A stretch of DNA of 64,000 nucleotides from Ruminococcus flavefaciens AE3010 (lineage in GTDB: Bacteria > Bacillota > Clostridia > Oscillospirales > Ruminococcaceae): positions 1,635,001 through 1,699,000 of the forward strand of contig NZ_JAGT01000001.1 in assembly GCF_000526795.1 (NCBI RefSeq). Reading direction: 5' to 3'. Below, piece by piece: positions 1 to 7,544 of this stretch. The notes under the pieces were generated by a model that saw only the letters and a program-made list of their open reading frames with translations, ran no database searches and had not been told where the DNA came from. The first letter of the stretch is position 1. Each line of letters begins with the position of its first letter. A program made the translations under genes and the position numbers.

Positions 1-731
1 ATTCCCTCTGTGTTAAGATATCGTGTACCTGTTACAAGATTACATACATTAGCGTTTTCCCCAGACAATTGATAAGCTATGAGATGACAACGATTATAGA
101 GATATTTATCCTCGATAATATCATCATATCTCACAGTTTGCCAGCCAGACGGCTTAACACTACCTATCTCCCCTCTTGCCTCTGTAGGCATGAGATCAGG
201 ACCAACACAAGCCATACATATTCCGCATCGCGACAGATTATCTAATGGACTATAATATTCAAATGAAGTAGCTGCATAATTGTGGACATCAAAAAATGGA
301 TTATTATTATTCACAGTAACATAAGGTTTATCTTTATATTGCGGAACATCATTTATATTAAAAGGAACTTTTCCTGGGACTTTATCCTTTGAAATAGGTG
401 GATTTATAAGATATTCCTCAAAATCCATAGTACCGCTCGTTGATGTATAGGCATAATAAGAAAGAATATTCGAGGCATCTACTGCATTTATCTTTCCATC
501 TTTATTTACATCAGCCGCCTGTTTCTGCGTCTCGGTAAATTCACTTTCTTTGTTTGTAGATGTTCTGGCATACTCCGAAAGTGTTTCCGAGGCATCAACA
601 GCATTGATTTTGCTATCATTATTTAAATCGCCAAGTTTATAATCTGCTGCATTTACTGTAACAGGAAAAACCGAACCCGATATTAAGCATATGCCTGACA
701 TTATACCTGCTATTATCTTCTTGAATTTCAT
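1..731 (-). CDS. Secreted dockerin-bearing DNA/RNA non-specific endonuclease (C-terminus lies outside the window)
   Basis: The frame is open from an ATG at 731, with AAGGAG about 9 nt upstream, to the window edge, giving 243 residues without the C-terminus. Residues 1-29 form a Sec signal peptide. Two calcium-loop repeats follow at about 33-56 (GDLNNDSKINAVDAS) and 73-96 (ADVNKDGKINAVDAS), a dockerin pair placed at the N-terminus. From about residue 125 the protein matches EndA/DNA-entry type nucleases of the beta-beta-alpha-metal fold: NRCHLIAYQL at 213-222 carries the catalytic His, followed by ENAN and NLVTGTRYLN at 231-240. Many Firmicute members carry NRCH where serratial enzymes have DRGH. 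It probably degrades extracellular nucleic acid while attached to a cohesin-bearing partner. The same N-terminal module occurs in the proteins at 3241-4239 and 4271-5266. The nuclease assignment is strong; the attachment partner is inferred. Confidence 0.85.
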   Translation of the reverse strand, partial: MKFKKIIAGIMSGICLISGSVFPVTVNAADYKLGDLNNDSKINAVDASETLSEYARTSTNKESEFTETQKQAADVNKDGKINAVDASNILSYYAYTSTSGTMDFEEYLINPPISKDKVPGKVPFNINDVPQYKDKPYVTVNNNNPFFDVHNYAATSFEYYSPLDNLSRCGICMACVGPDLMPTEARGEIGSVKPSGWQTVRYDDIIEDKYLYNRCHLIAYQLSGENANVCNLVTGTRYLNTEG

Positions 732-900
732 AAACCCACACTCCTTATTTAGATATAATAAATAATAATATAGCTTATATGTTAATTATATACCACATAT
801 ACTATATATGCAATACATAATTCCAAAAGTTACAATTGCTTAATAATAAAGGTATAAACGTACAAAAAGTGCGCACCCGTTTTAGATATATTTACAATAA

Positions 901-929
901 CAAAAAGAACCGCCTTATATGCAGGCGGT
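901..929 (-). terminator. Rho-independent terminator of the small gene at 955-1290
   Basis: The stem ACCGCC/GGCGGT (909-914 with 924-929) is followed on the minus strand by a T-rich tract (902-908). It lies about 26 nt past the stop codon of the small acidic protein gene. Confidence 0.7.
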
Positions 930-954
930 CCTTCTGTTTCAATCATCTTCTGAT

Positions 955-1290
955 TCAATTAATTCTGCAAAACACGTGGGAGAGAGCACTGCTAAGCTCG
1001 TAGTACTGCTCGTTGATCTCGTAGGTATCAACGTACTCGGCTATCTCCTCTCTCAGGTCGCGCGGCTGCTCGTCGTTGTCGATAAGAATGCTGTCAAGAG
1101 TGTAGTTGAAGTCGTGATCCATTGTGAAGATCAGAACTCCGCAGTCGTTGCATTCTTTCTCCAGTGTGTGAGTTACGTACTCCTTGCTTACAGGCAGGTA
1201 CAGACAATCATAATCGTCGTCGTACATGTAGGTGTTTCTGCCGGTCACCACGTCGTCGTAAATCTCGCCCATCATTGCAAATAATCTCAT
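955..1290 (-). CDS. Hypothetical small acidic protein, 111 aa
   Basis: I do not recognise this protein. The ATG at 1290 is preceded by AGGGGG at a suitable distance and the gene ends at a good terminator, which favours this strand over the overlapping plus-strand frame. The protein has no signal peptide or membrane segment and is rich in Asp, Glu and Tyr, for example YMYDDDYDCLYLP near residues 21-33 and a DNDEQPRDLREEIAEYVDTYE stretch split around residues 71-91. It is probably cytosolic. It stands alone between the dockerin nuclease gene and the anti-sigma factor gene, all on the minus strand, with 277 bp of AT-rich DNA upstream in which I see no other feature. Function unknown. Confidence 0.6.
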   Translation of the reverse strand: MRLFAMMGEIYDDVVTGRNTYMYDDDYDCLYLPVSKEYVTHTLEKECNDCGVLIFTMDHDFNYTLDSILIDNDEQPRDLREEIAEYVDTYEINEQYYELSSALSHVFCRIN

Positions 1291-1567
1291 AAAAAAGACC
1301 CCCTAAATAAAAAATAAATTATGTACTTATAATACTCTCAAATGGGCGATTTGTAAAGACCTTTTTTTGAAATGTCACATTTTGTTAATCATATTCGGTA
1401 TTCTGCTACAAAATTGACTAAACGAATTGTATAATTATTCCATCTTTGGAACCGTGTTCAACAAAGATTTGTGGACAAAATCGCGTATACAGGTGGTTTG
1501 CAGAGGGTTGATTCTTGTTTCGATTATACATTCGGGATAATTCGTGCATTTTTGTTGTCATTACATG

Positions 1568-2575
1568 TCACTTCAACACGGCTGACAATGTATGGTCATC
1601 CTTCTTTCTGATATAAATTTTTCCAAGCTCTGTTCTCTCTCCGCCCGCATCTCCGCTTATTATTATTTCTGTTTCAGAGCCTTTTATATCCATGTTATCA
1701 GGCGTCCAGAAAATATAACCGCTATTGCCTACATAATGTGTTTTGCCAACATTTGTAATAACTCCGCTTCCAGCTTCTATATCCCAAATTGAAAAATGAC
1801 CTTCGTTGGTCGATAATGAAATTAAATAATCGTTGGAATCAAATTCAAGTAATATGCCTATTCCCGAAAGACTGCTCATAAGAGGATCATAATCTGTTTT
1901 TATTGTCACGACCTCATTGGCTTTCATCTCTGTGTACTGAGAATTGTCATAACCATTTGAATTATAAAGCCTTATTATCGGGAACACATTTGTACTGTTG
2001 CTTTCACGCTGAGTAGTAGCAGGTTCTTGAACTGTTGTCTCAACAGCCCTTGTGGTGGTTCTTGCGGGAGCTGTAGTCCGCTTCGCTGTGGTCGTCCTTG
2101 CTGCTGTTGTAGCTTTTGTCGTTGCTTTAGGAGACTCCGCAGCAGTGACTTTGGGAGCTTCTGTGGGCTGCTCCTCTGGAGCATTATTATCCTTGTCCGC
2201 TTCTTTTTCTGTATCGGGCTTCACCTCACTGTCGGAAGCTCCCGTGACATTCTCGGCGGTCTTTTCCTTTGGCTTGTCCACACCTGATACAGCCACAGCA
2301 GTCACCATGGTCATTTTCTCTGTGGGAGCGTCATCGGCGCAGGTAACGTCAAAGCTGTCCACCTCGGCAATAGCATTTAATGAGAGACCGCTCTGTGTGT
2401 TATCCCTGCTGAGAGCTCCGCCGCACCAAAGTGCGAACACAGCCCCTCCTGCGGCACACAGCGGAAGTACAGCTGCAGCCGCTCTTATATACAACTTTCT
2501 TCTGCGCTTTTTCTCCGCCTCAAAATCATCAACGCGGCGGAAAACCTCATCTTTCATCTCTTCATATGTTTTCAT
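1568..2575 (-). CDS. Membrane-anchored anti-sigma-like protein with Thr-rich linker and extracellular beta domain
   Basis: The start is the ATG at 2575 (MKTYEEMKDEVFRRVDD) with GGAGG about 9 nt upstream, inside the 3' end of the ECF sigma gene, a 14-nt overlap that implies translational coupling. The first 26 residues are cytosolic and charged (AEKKRRRK), as in many anti-sigma factors. One membrane segment follows at about 29-50. Then comes a long outside stretch: an acidic part, a Thr/Ala/Pro/Lys-rich linker, and a C-terminal domain of about 130 residues predicted as beta-rich. I infer that it holds the partner sigma factor at the membrane and senses an outside signal, as RsgI-like proteins do in cellulolytic clostridia. 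It lacks a recognisable ZAS zinc motif, so the anti-sigma role rests on gene order and topology. Confidence 0.65.
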   Translation of the reverse strand: MKTYEEMKDEVFRRVDDFEAEKKRRRKLYIRAAAAVLPLCAAGGAVFALWCGGALSRDNTQSGLSLNAIAEVDSFDVTCADDAPTEKMTMVTAVAVSGVDKPKEKTAENVTGASDSEVKPDTEKEADKDNNAPEEQPTEAPKVTAAESPKATTKATTAARTTTAKRTTAPARTTTRAVETTVQEPATTQRESNSTNVFPIIRLYNSNGYDNSQYTEMKANEVVTIKTDYDPLMSSLSGIGILLEFDSNDYLISLSTNEGHFSIWDIEAGSGVITNVGKTHYVGNSGYIFWTPDNMDIKGSETEIIISGDAGGERTELGKIYIRKKDDHTLSAVLK

Positions 2576-3122
2576 ACTCAAAGCCCTCCATTTCAAGCTG
2601 TTTCCGAAGCGACTTTCTCGCACGATAAACCAGAGTTTCTACGTTATGGACGCTTTTCTTCATTACCGCCGCGGCTTCCTTATTGCTGAACTCCTCGAAG
2701 TATATGAGCCACAGCACCTGCCTGTATTCGGGACTGAGGGACCGCATCGCGTGATGAACGGCAATTTTGCGCTCCTCGCGGATATATGCCTCCTCAAGGC
2801 TCTCCTCGTCGCTCATTAGCTGGGGAGCAGTCTCCACGGATATCTCGGCGTGACGTTTGCTGCGCCTGAGGTAGTCCAGAGCTTTGTTCCTCCCTATGGT
2901 ATACAGCCATGTGCGGAACTGTCCGCCGCCCTTGTCACGGGGCTTTTTCGTACCGAGAAGCACAAATGTGTCCTCGGCAAGGTCCTCGGCTGTATGGATA
3001 TTTCCCACGATACTGAACAGATATAATATAAGACCGTCCTTGTAATATCTGATTATCTCGGCGAGCCCTTCCCTGTCGCCCTCCTCGCGGAAACGGCGGT
3101 AGCTACTTGCACCGTTATCCAT
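2562..3122 (-). CDS. ECF-type RNA polymerase sigma factor, 186 aa
   Basis: The start chosen is the ATG at 3122 (MDNGASSYRR) because AAAGGAG lies 8 nt upstream; a TTG at 3140 is possible but has no site. Sigma region 2 is seen at about residues 20-85 (ILYLFSIVGNIHTAEDLAEDTF, split here as ILYLFSIVGN and AEDLAEDTF) with FRTWLYTIGRNKALDYLRR. Region 4 is near the C-terminus (SPEYRQVLWLIYFEEFS, then KEAAAVMKKSVHNVETLVYR) and holds the -35-binding helix-turn-helix. There is no region 3, as expected of ECF factors. It overlaps the anti-sigma-like gene downstream. A GTGAG/CGTG-type promoter-like element at 3165-3195 resembles one before the radical SAM operon and could be its own target. Confidence 0.9.
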   Translation of the reverse strand: MDNGASSYRRFREEGDREGLAEIIRYYKDGLILYLFSIVGNIHTAEDLAEDTFVLLGTKKPRDKGGGQFRTWLYTIGRNKALDYLRRSKRHAEISVETAPQLMSDEESLEEAYIREERKIAVHHAMRSLSPEYRQVLWLIYFEEFSNKEAAAVMKKSVHNVETLVYRARKSLRKQLEMEGFEYENI

Positions 3123-3164
3123 TGAGATACTCCTTTCCAAATTGGCATTTCTCTGCCATTCATA

Positions 3165-3195
3165 TATTACACGAAGAAAAGCGCCGAAACCTCAC
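3165..3195 (-). promoter_or_regulatory. Possible ECF-sigma promoter upstream of the sigma gene
   Basis: On the minus strand GTGAG (3195-3191) is followed after 17 nt by CGTGTAATA (3173-3165) and then TATGAATGG. A near copy with an 18-nt gap lies before the radical SAM gene at 20224-20255 (GTGAG ... CGTCTAATA ... GTGAACGG). CGTC/CGTG-like -10 boxes are typical of ECF promoters. Only two copies are compared, so this is a suggestion. Confidence 0.35.
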
Positions 3196-3204
3196 ACCCT
3201 TATA

Positions 3205-3240
3205 CAAAAAAAGAGCAGTTTTTCAACTGCTCTTTTTATA
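3205..3240 (-). terminator. Rho-independent terminator of the dockerin gene 3241-4239
   Basis: The stem AAGAGCAGTT/AACTGCTCTT (3211-3220 with 3225-3234) with a 4-nt loop is flanked by A and T runs on both sides. It lies directly after the stop codon at 3241. Confidence 0.85.
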
Positions 3241-4239
3241 TCACTTTACTCTGTGAAGAATAACCGTTTTAGGCTCTGAGTTATCGTCAGACTTTGATGT
3301 TAAGGCAAGAGTATCGCCGTCCACTGTGAACTCCAGCTTATTATTGCCTTTCTGTTCAGCATCGCCCTCAACAGGCAGTACAAATTCAATAGTATTGCCG
3401 TCCACCTTATACTCCATGAAGTTATTGAGCCACATCTCGCTGTGGTCGCCGCTGAACTCCGCAGTAATGGTTATAGCACTTATGTCCTTGGTCTGCAAAA
3501 GCAGGAGGATTATCAGCATGCCCTGATACATATCGCCGCCGTAAACAACGTATTTTCCGTCATAGCCGCTGCCCTTTTCGGTGCGTCTCATCTCGAACAG
3601 GGTCTTATCATCTTCGGTCAAAGAAACATTATCGCCGTCCCATTTCAGCATATCATACGGATATACCTTATCATTATAGAGCAGTCCGTTCTCACGGAAA
3701 ATGAACTTTTCCGATGTGTCAAAGAACATGGAGATATGTCCGTCCTCTGTGAAAGCAATGCCCTCTCCATCGGAATCGGGCTCTTCTCCCTCATCAGGTT
3801 CTGGAAGCCAGCTGCCTACCAGTGCAGCTTCGGGAGTTACCTTTGTGGCAGTAGTTGTTGTCGTTGTCGTTACAGCAGTTGTTGTGACCTTTGTGGTGGT
3901 GGCAGGCGGATCAACAAGGAACTCCTCAAAGCCCACTGTCTCACCGCTGCTTGTGGCTTTATAGGCGTAGAACGAAAGCACCTGTGAAGCGTCCACAGCA
4001 TTGATGCTGCCGTTTTTGTCTACGTCAGCTGCCTTCTGCTGCTCCTCTGTAAGCGTTGAAGCCTGATTTGTCGATTTACGGGCATACTCCGCAAGTATCT
4101 CCGAAGCGTCTACCGCATCTATGGCACTGTCACCCGTAACGTCGCCGAGACCTGCTGCGGAAGCTGTAAAGACCGCTGTCATAAGCATGACATCTGCCAT
4201 AACTATACTTAAAGCTTTGCTTATTGTTTTTCTGAACAT
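3241..4239 (-). CDS. Secreted protein with N-terminal dockerin pair and lipocalin-like C-terminal domain, 332 aa
   Basis: A signal peptide (residues 1-29, ending in ASAAG) is followed by two dockerin-type repeats (about 32-55, GDVTGDSAIDAVDAS; about 70-95, ADVDKNGSINAVDAS), a Thr-rich linker (about 112-133), and a C-terminal region of about 195 residues. That region has VGSW followed by alternating polar/hydrophobic strands and repeated D-G-D turns, suggesting a lipocalin-like beta barrel. Function is unknown. It is a paralog of the next gene upstream (4271-5266); the two are about 30 nt apart on the same strand and may be cotranscribed. Both have poly-G ribosome binding sites. The N-terminal dockerin suggests attachment to a cohesin scaffold at the cell surface, which is inference. 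Confidence 0.85.
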   Translation of the reverse strand: MFRKTISKALSIVMADVMLMTAVFTASAAGLGDVTGDSAIDAVDASEILAEYARKSTNQASTLTEEQQKAADVDKNGSINAVDASQVLSFYAYKATSSGETVGFEEFLVDPPATTTKVTTTAVTTTTTTTATKVTPEAALVGSWLPEPDEGEEPDSDGEGIAFTEDGHISMFFDTSEKFIFRENGLLYNDKVYPYDMLKWDGDNVSLTEDDKTLFEMRRTEKGSGYDGKYVVYGGDMYQGMLIILLLLQTKDISAITITAEFSGDHSEMWLNNFMEYKVDGNTIEFVLPVEGDAEQKGNNKLEFTVDGDTLALTSKSDDNSEPKTVILHRVK

Positions 4240-4270
4240 TGTATTTTCCCCCCTGAAATGATATCAGATA

Positions 4271-5266
4271 TTATTTTTTTACTCTATTGTATGTAATGGG
4301 CTCAACAGTTTCATCGTCCCAGATGGTAAGGGTATCACCATCGATAGTGTAATACACATATCCCTCTTTGCCTTCCATTTCAAAGAAACCGTTGGTCTCA
4401 CTGAATATTATTGTAATATCTGTATTCTCATATTTGAATACATTGTTTATCCACACCTCACTGTAGCCTTCATCAAAGACAACAGACAAATCCAGTGTAC
4501 TTGGATCCATGTCCTTATCGCTTGTGAGGTTTTCTACCAGAGAATCATATAACTCGCCGCCATACAGGTGGTATTTTCCGTAATATCCCTCACCCTGTTC
4601 AAGGCACTTCATTTCCATTATCTTGTGTCCGCGGTAAAGGATAATGAATATATCATTATCTCTTGAGAAGAATACGCTTGGGATAGTAGAGTCCTCTATG
4701 GTCAGTCCGTCGTTATTGATAGTCATCAATTTCGATGTGTCATAATACAGGCTGCCGTATTTGTCTTCTTTGAAAACAAGCACCGAAGCGCCTATACTAT
4801 CACTTGAAAAGTCTTCCATAGCCCACTCGCCCACAATATTTGTATCCTTTACAGGGGCAGTGGTCGTTGTGGTGGTCGTAGTAGTTGTAGCAGTGGTGGT
4901 AGTCGTTGTTGTTGCAGTTGCTTTTGTTGTGGTGGCAGGCGGATTCTTCAGATAAGCCTCAAACTCCATAGTTCCGCTTGTAGCCCTATAAGCGTAGAAC
5001 GAAAGTATCTGAGAGGCGTCTACGGCATTGATAAAGCCGTTGTTGTCAACGTCTGCCGCTTTCTGCTGCTCCTCAGTGAACTGAGACTTCTGATTGGTGG
5101 ACACGCGGGCATATTCCGCAAGTATATCGGAAGCGTCGACAGCATTTATCGCATTGTCGCTGTTGATATCTCCGAGACTGACAGCATATGCATTCACCCC
5201 AGATGCCATAAGCATTAAGTCAGCCATTGCCACACTTATCAATGTTTTTATTTTCTTTTTGAACAT
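4271..5266 (-). CDS. Secreted protein with N-terminal dockerin pair and lipocalin-like C-terminal domain, 331 aa (paralog)
   Basis: It has the same layout as the gene at 3241-4239. A signal peptide covers residues 1-28; dockerin repeats lie at about 31-54 (GDINSDNAINAVDAS) and 69-94 (ADVDNNGFINAVDAS); a Thr/Ala linker follows at about 110-138; the C-terminal domain starts at VGEWAMEDF. Shared features with its paralog include GKYHLYGGELY versus GKYVVYGGDMY and a final I/LTLW-I/YNRVK type ending, so the two arose by duplication. The start at 5266 has a GGGGGGAAC site upstream. The pair has diverged most in the C-terminal half, as expected if it binds a varying ligand. No catalytic motif is recognised. 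Confidence 0.85.
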   Translation of the reverse strand: MFKKKIKTLISVAMADLMLMASGVNAYAVSLGDINSDNAINAVDASDILAEYARVSTNQKSQFTEEQQKAADVDNNGFINAVDASQILSFYAYRATSGTMEFEAYLKNPPATTTKATATTTTTTTATTTTTTTTTTAPVKDTNIVGEWAMEDFSSDSIGASVLVFKEDKYGSLYYDTSKLMTINNDGLTIEDSTIPSVFFSRDNDIFIILYRGHKIMEMKCLEQGEGYYGKYHLYGGELYDSLVENLTSDKDMDPSTLDLSVVFDEGYSEVWINNVFKYENTDITIIFSETNGFFEMEGKEGYVYYTIDGDTLTIWDDETVEPITYNRVKK

Positions 5267-5441
5267 TATAATGTTCCCCCCAATAATATATTTGGCAAAA
5301 GCATATTAATCACATTATATATACTTTTTACCATTAATATATACATTATACTACCATTTTGCTACAATGTCAACATATAACCGCAATGTGCTCTCACCAA
5401 TAATTGCGGGAGATTTTAATGAAAAAAGCTGTATTTCGCCG

Positions 5442-5470
5442 TTGACAAGTCAGCCAAATCGTGATATAAT
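5442..5470 (+). promoter_or_regulatory. Sigma-A promoter of the Fur-family gene
   Basis: A perfect TTGACA (5442-5447) and TATAAT (5465-5470) are separated by 17 bp, ending 40 bp before the start codon at 5511. Confidence 0.9.
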
Positions 5471-5510
5471 CGGAATTAACAGAACATTATACGGCTGGAC
5501 GGAGGCAGTA

Positions 5511-5927
5511 ATGAAGAAGGATTCAGGCTATAATACCAGGCAGAAGGAGAATCTGCTCACATATCTGATAAACAACAAGGAAAAGCACACAAATGTACAG
5601 GAAATAAGTGCCTTTTTATCGGCTGAAGGAACTCCTGTGGGAGTTGCCACCATATACAGGCAGCTGGACCGTCTCGTTGAACAGGGACTGGTGCGCAAGT
5701 ATGCATTTGACGGCAAGACAAGCGCCTGCTATCAGTATATAGAGGACGAAGAAAAGTGCCGCAGCCATTTTCACCTCAAATGTCTCGGCTGCGGCAAGCT
5801 CATTCATCTCGACTGCAGCCACCTTGCGGAGCTTACAGAGCATATCGAGAGAGAGCACGGCTTCTCCATTGATTATTCGCAGACCGTCTTTTACGGACGC
5901 TGCTCAGACTGTAAGGAGGAAGGCTGA
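5511..5927 (+). CDS. Fur-family metalloregulator (Fur/PerR/Zur type), 138 aa
   Basis: The ATG at 5511 with GGAGG 6 nt upstream is preferred over a longer in-frame reading because the promoter lies inside that extension. The N-terminal winged helix includes VGVATIYRQLDRLVEQGLV. The C-terminal dimerisation domain has the metal motif HFHLKCLGCGKLIHLDC and a final CSDC, so the two CxxC pairs that hold structural zinc are present. Which metal it senses cannot be read from the sequence. The gene is monocistronic, followed by a flavoprotein gene 156 bp away. The iron-type boxes at 39-42 kb look more like DtxR-family sites than Fur boxes, so this protein is not obviously their regulator. Confidence 0.9.
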   Translation: MKKDSGYNTRQKENLLTYLINNKEKHTNVQEISAFLSAEGTPVGVATIYRQLDRLVEQGLVRKYAFDGKTSACYQYIEDEEKCRSHFHLKCLGCGKLIHLDCSHLAELTEHIEREHGFSIDYSQTVFYGRCSDCKEEG

Positions 5928-6001
5928 GGCTTGTCCTCTGCGGAAGCAGCATTATCCTTTGGAATGTATATTTTTACGTCCTCGTCCGTTTTATGGGGCA
6001 T
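5891..6001 (-). CDS. Possible small protein, 36 aa, overlapping the 3' end of the Fur-family gene
   Basis: The frame starts at ATG 6001 and encodes MPHKTDEDVKIYIPKD followed by a Ser/Ala/Pro-rich tail. GGAGGTGA, a full anti-Shine-Dalgarno match, sits 4 to 5 nt upstream of the ATG. A TATACT box lies a little further up (about 6019-6024) but I see no good -35. It runs antisense into the last 37 nt of the Fur-family gene. The strong site is the main argument for a real gene; there is no homology evidence. Confidence 0.45.
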   Translation of the reverse strand: MPHKTDEDVKIYIPKDNAASAEDKPQPSSLQSEQRP

Positions 6002-6083
6002 AATATCACCTCCGAAAGTATAATGCCCGAATAAAAGGATATTTATTCAAACGCGCATACGGCACGTTCAAAAGGAAATCAAG

Positions 6084-7301
6084 ATGACCGATATCATTAT
6101 TATAGGCGGTGGAGCAGCCGGCTGTTTTGCAGCGGTACAGGCGGCTCGCTTCGGGAAAAAGGTAGCGCTTTTTGAGAAAAACGAAAAGCTGGGCAGGAAG
6201 CTGCGCATAACAGGTAAGGGACGCTGCAACGTGACCAACAACAGCTCTGTTGAGGAACACATGAAAAATATTCCTGTAAATCCTCGTTTTATGTACAGCT
6301 CCTACTCAGTTTTCGACGCAGAAAGCACCATGGGATTCTTTGAAGAGCTCGGAGTGCCTTTAAAGACCGAACGCGGAAACAGGGTCTTCCCTGTCAGCGA
6401 CTGCGCTAACGATATCGCCGACGCCCTTGCGAGAGAAATGAAAGAGCTGGGCGTCAAGGTGATAAACAAGCGCGTTACACGGATACTCACGGAAAACGGA
6501 GCTGTCTGCGGCGTTAAGGCAGGCGGCGAGGAGTATTCTGCACCCTCTGTACTTATTGCCTGCGGCGGAAAGTCCTACCCCGCCACAGGCTCCACAGGCG
6601 ACGGCTACACCCTCGCAGAAGCTCTGGGGCATACTGTAACGGAGCTGAAGCCAAGCCTTGTACCTCTCACCTCTCCAGACAAATACTGCGCCGAGATGAT
6701 GGGACTCTCTCTGCGCAATGTCACCCTGAAGCTCATGGACGGCGAAAAATGCATATACAGTGAGCTGGGGGAAATGCTCTTCACTCACTTCGGAGTCTCG
6801 GGACCGCTGGTGCTCAGCGCAAGCTCCCATATACGTGATATGCAGCCAAACAGGTACAAGCTCCTCATAGACTTGAAGCCTGCCCTCTCACCTGAGCAGC
6901 TTGACGCAAGGATACAGCGGGATTTTGCGGAGAACCTCAACCGCGACTTCCAGAACGGCATAAGAAAGCTCCTGCCCGCAAAGCTCATACCCGTAGCTGT
7001 AAGACTGTCAGGAATAGCTCCCGAGCAGAAGATAAACGGCATAACAAAGGAGCAGCGCCGCAGATTCGGGGAGCTTATAAAAGCCTTTCCCGTAAGGATT
7101 TCGGGCTTCCGACCTATCGACGAGGCTATCATCACCAGCGGCGGCATCTCCACAAAGGAGATAAATCCCAAAACCATGGAGTCCAAGCTGGTAAAGGGCT
7201 TGTATTTCGCAGGCGAGGTCATCGACATCGATGCATATACAGGCGGTTTCAATCTGCAAATTGCTTTTTCTACGGCTTATACGGCCGCTGTTAATATGTA
7301 A
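6084..7301 (+). CDS. HI0933/BaiN-family NAD(P)/FAD-dependent flavoprotein, 405 aa
   Basis: The N-terminus has the Rossmann FAD-binding motif IIIIGGGAAGCFAAVQAA (residues 4-21), an acidic residue ending strand 2 (FEKN), and the family signature GRKLRITGKGRCNVTN (37-52). The C-terminus has the second FAD contact (ITSGGISTKEINPKTMESK and GLYFAGEVIDIDAYTGGFN) typical of the HI0933/YhiN/BaiN family. The length of 405 aa is normal. Members are usually annotated as aminoacetone oxidase-like or, for BaiN, bile-acid flavoproteins; the substrate here is unknown. AAAGGAA lies before the ATG. The gene ends at its own terminator and a palindromic repeat follows. Confidence 0.9.
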   Translation: MTDIIIIGGGAAGCFAAVQAARFGKKVALFEKNEKLGRKLRITGKGRCNVTNNSSVEEHMKNIPVNPRFMYSSYSVFDAESTMGFFEELGVPLKTERGNRVFPVSDCANDIADALAREMKELGVKVINKRVTRILTENGAVCGVKAGGEEYSAPSVLIACGGKSYPATGSTGDGYTLAEALGHTVTELKPSLVPLTSPDKYCAEMMGLSLRNVTLKLMDGEKCIYSELGEMLFTHFGVSGPLVLSASSHIRDMQPNRYKLLIDLKPALSPEQLDARIQRDFAENLNRDFQNGIRKLLPAKLIPVAVRLSGIAPEQKINGITKEQRRRFGELIKAFPVRISGFRPIDEAIITSGGISTKEINPKTMESKLVKGLYFAGEVIDIDAYTGGFNLQIAFSTAYTAAVNM

Positions 7302-7332
7302 AAAAGGCGTGATATTTTATCACGCCTTTTTT
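7301..7332 (+). terminator. Rho-independent terminator of the flavoprotein gene
   Basis: The stem GGCGTGATA/TATCACGCC (7306-7314 with 7318-7326) has a 3-nt loop and is followed by TTTTTT. Confidence 0.9.
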
Positions 7333-7350
7333 ATCGAATATCAGTTTTAA

Positions 7351-7517
7351 GGGACGCCCTCACTTGCAGGGCGTCCCTCTTTCAAAAACAGTCCACTGGA
7401 CTGTTTTTGAAATTCACCCTTGCGGAGCGCCTATCGTATTCGGGGCGCTGCCCCGAACCCTGCAAGGGCTGTCAGCTCTTGATCTGACCAAAGGGAGTAT
7501 ACTCCCTTTGGAATCCC
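7351..7517 (+). repeat. Modular palindromic interspersed repeat, copy A (167 bp)
   Basis: It consists of a chain of hairpins: GGGACGCCCT/AGGGCGTCCC, then CAAAAACAGTCC/GGACTGTTTTTG, then TTCGGGGC/GCCCCGAA, then CCAAAGGGAGT/ACTCCCTTTGG, ending GGAATCCC. The same units occur in reverse orientation at 55242-55444 (copy B), with the first 80 or so bp nearly identical. Both copies lie between genes, right after a gene end. It has no coding capacity of its own. Confidence 0.85.
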
Positions 7518-7544
7518 GTTATTTGTTAAAGCATACTTTTTTCG

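Noticed and set aside
919..1284. Plus-strand open frame over the small acidic protein gene
   Set aside because: It is the antisense shadow of the minus-strand gene, which has the ribosome binding site and terminator.
2052..2819. Long plus-strand frames rich in Val/Ala over the anti-sigma gene, and similar ones over other Thr-rich linkers
   Set aside because: They arise because ACN-rich Thr linkers read as Val/Ala/Ser-rich frames on the other strand; no ribosome binding sites.
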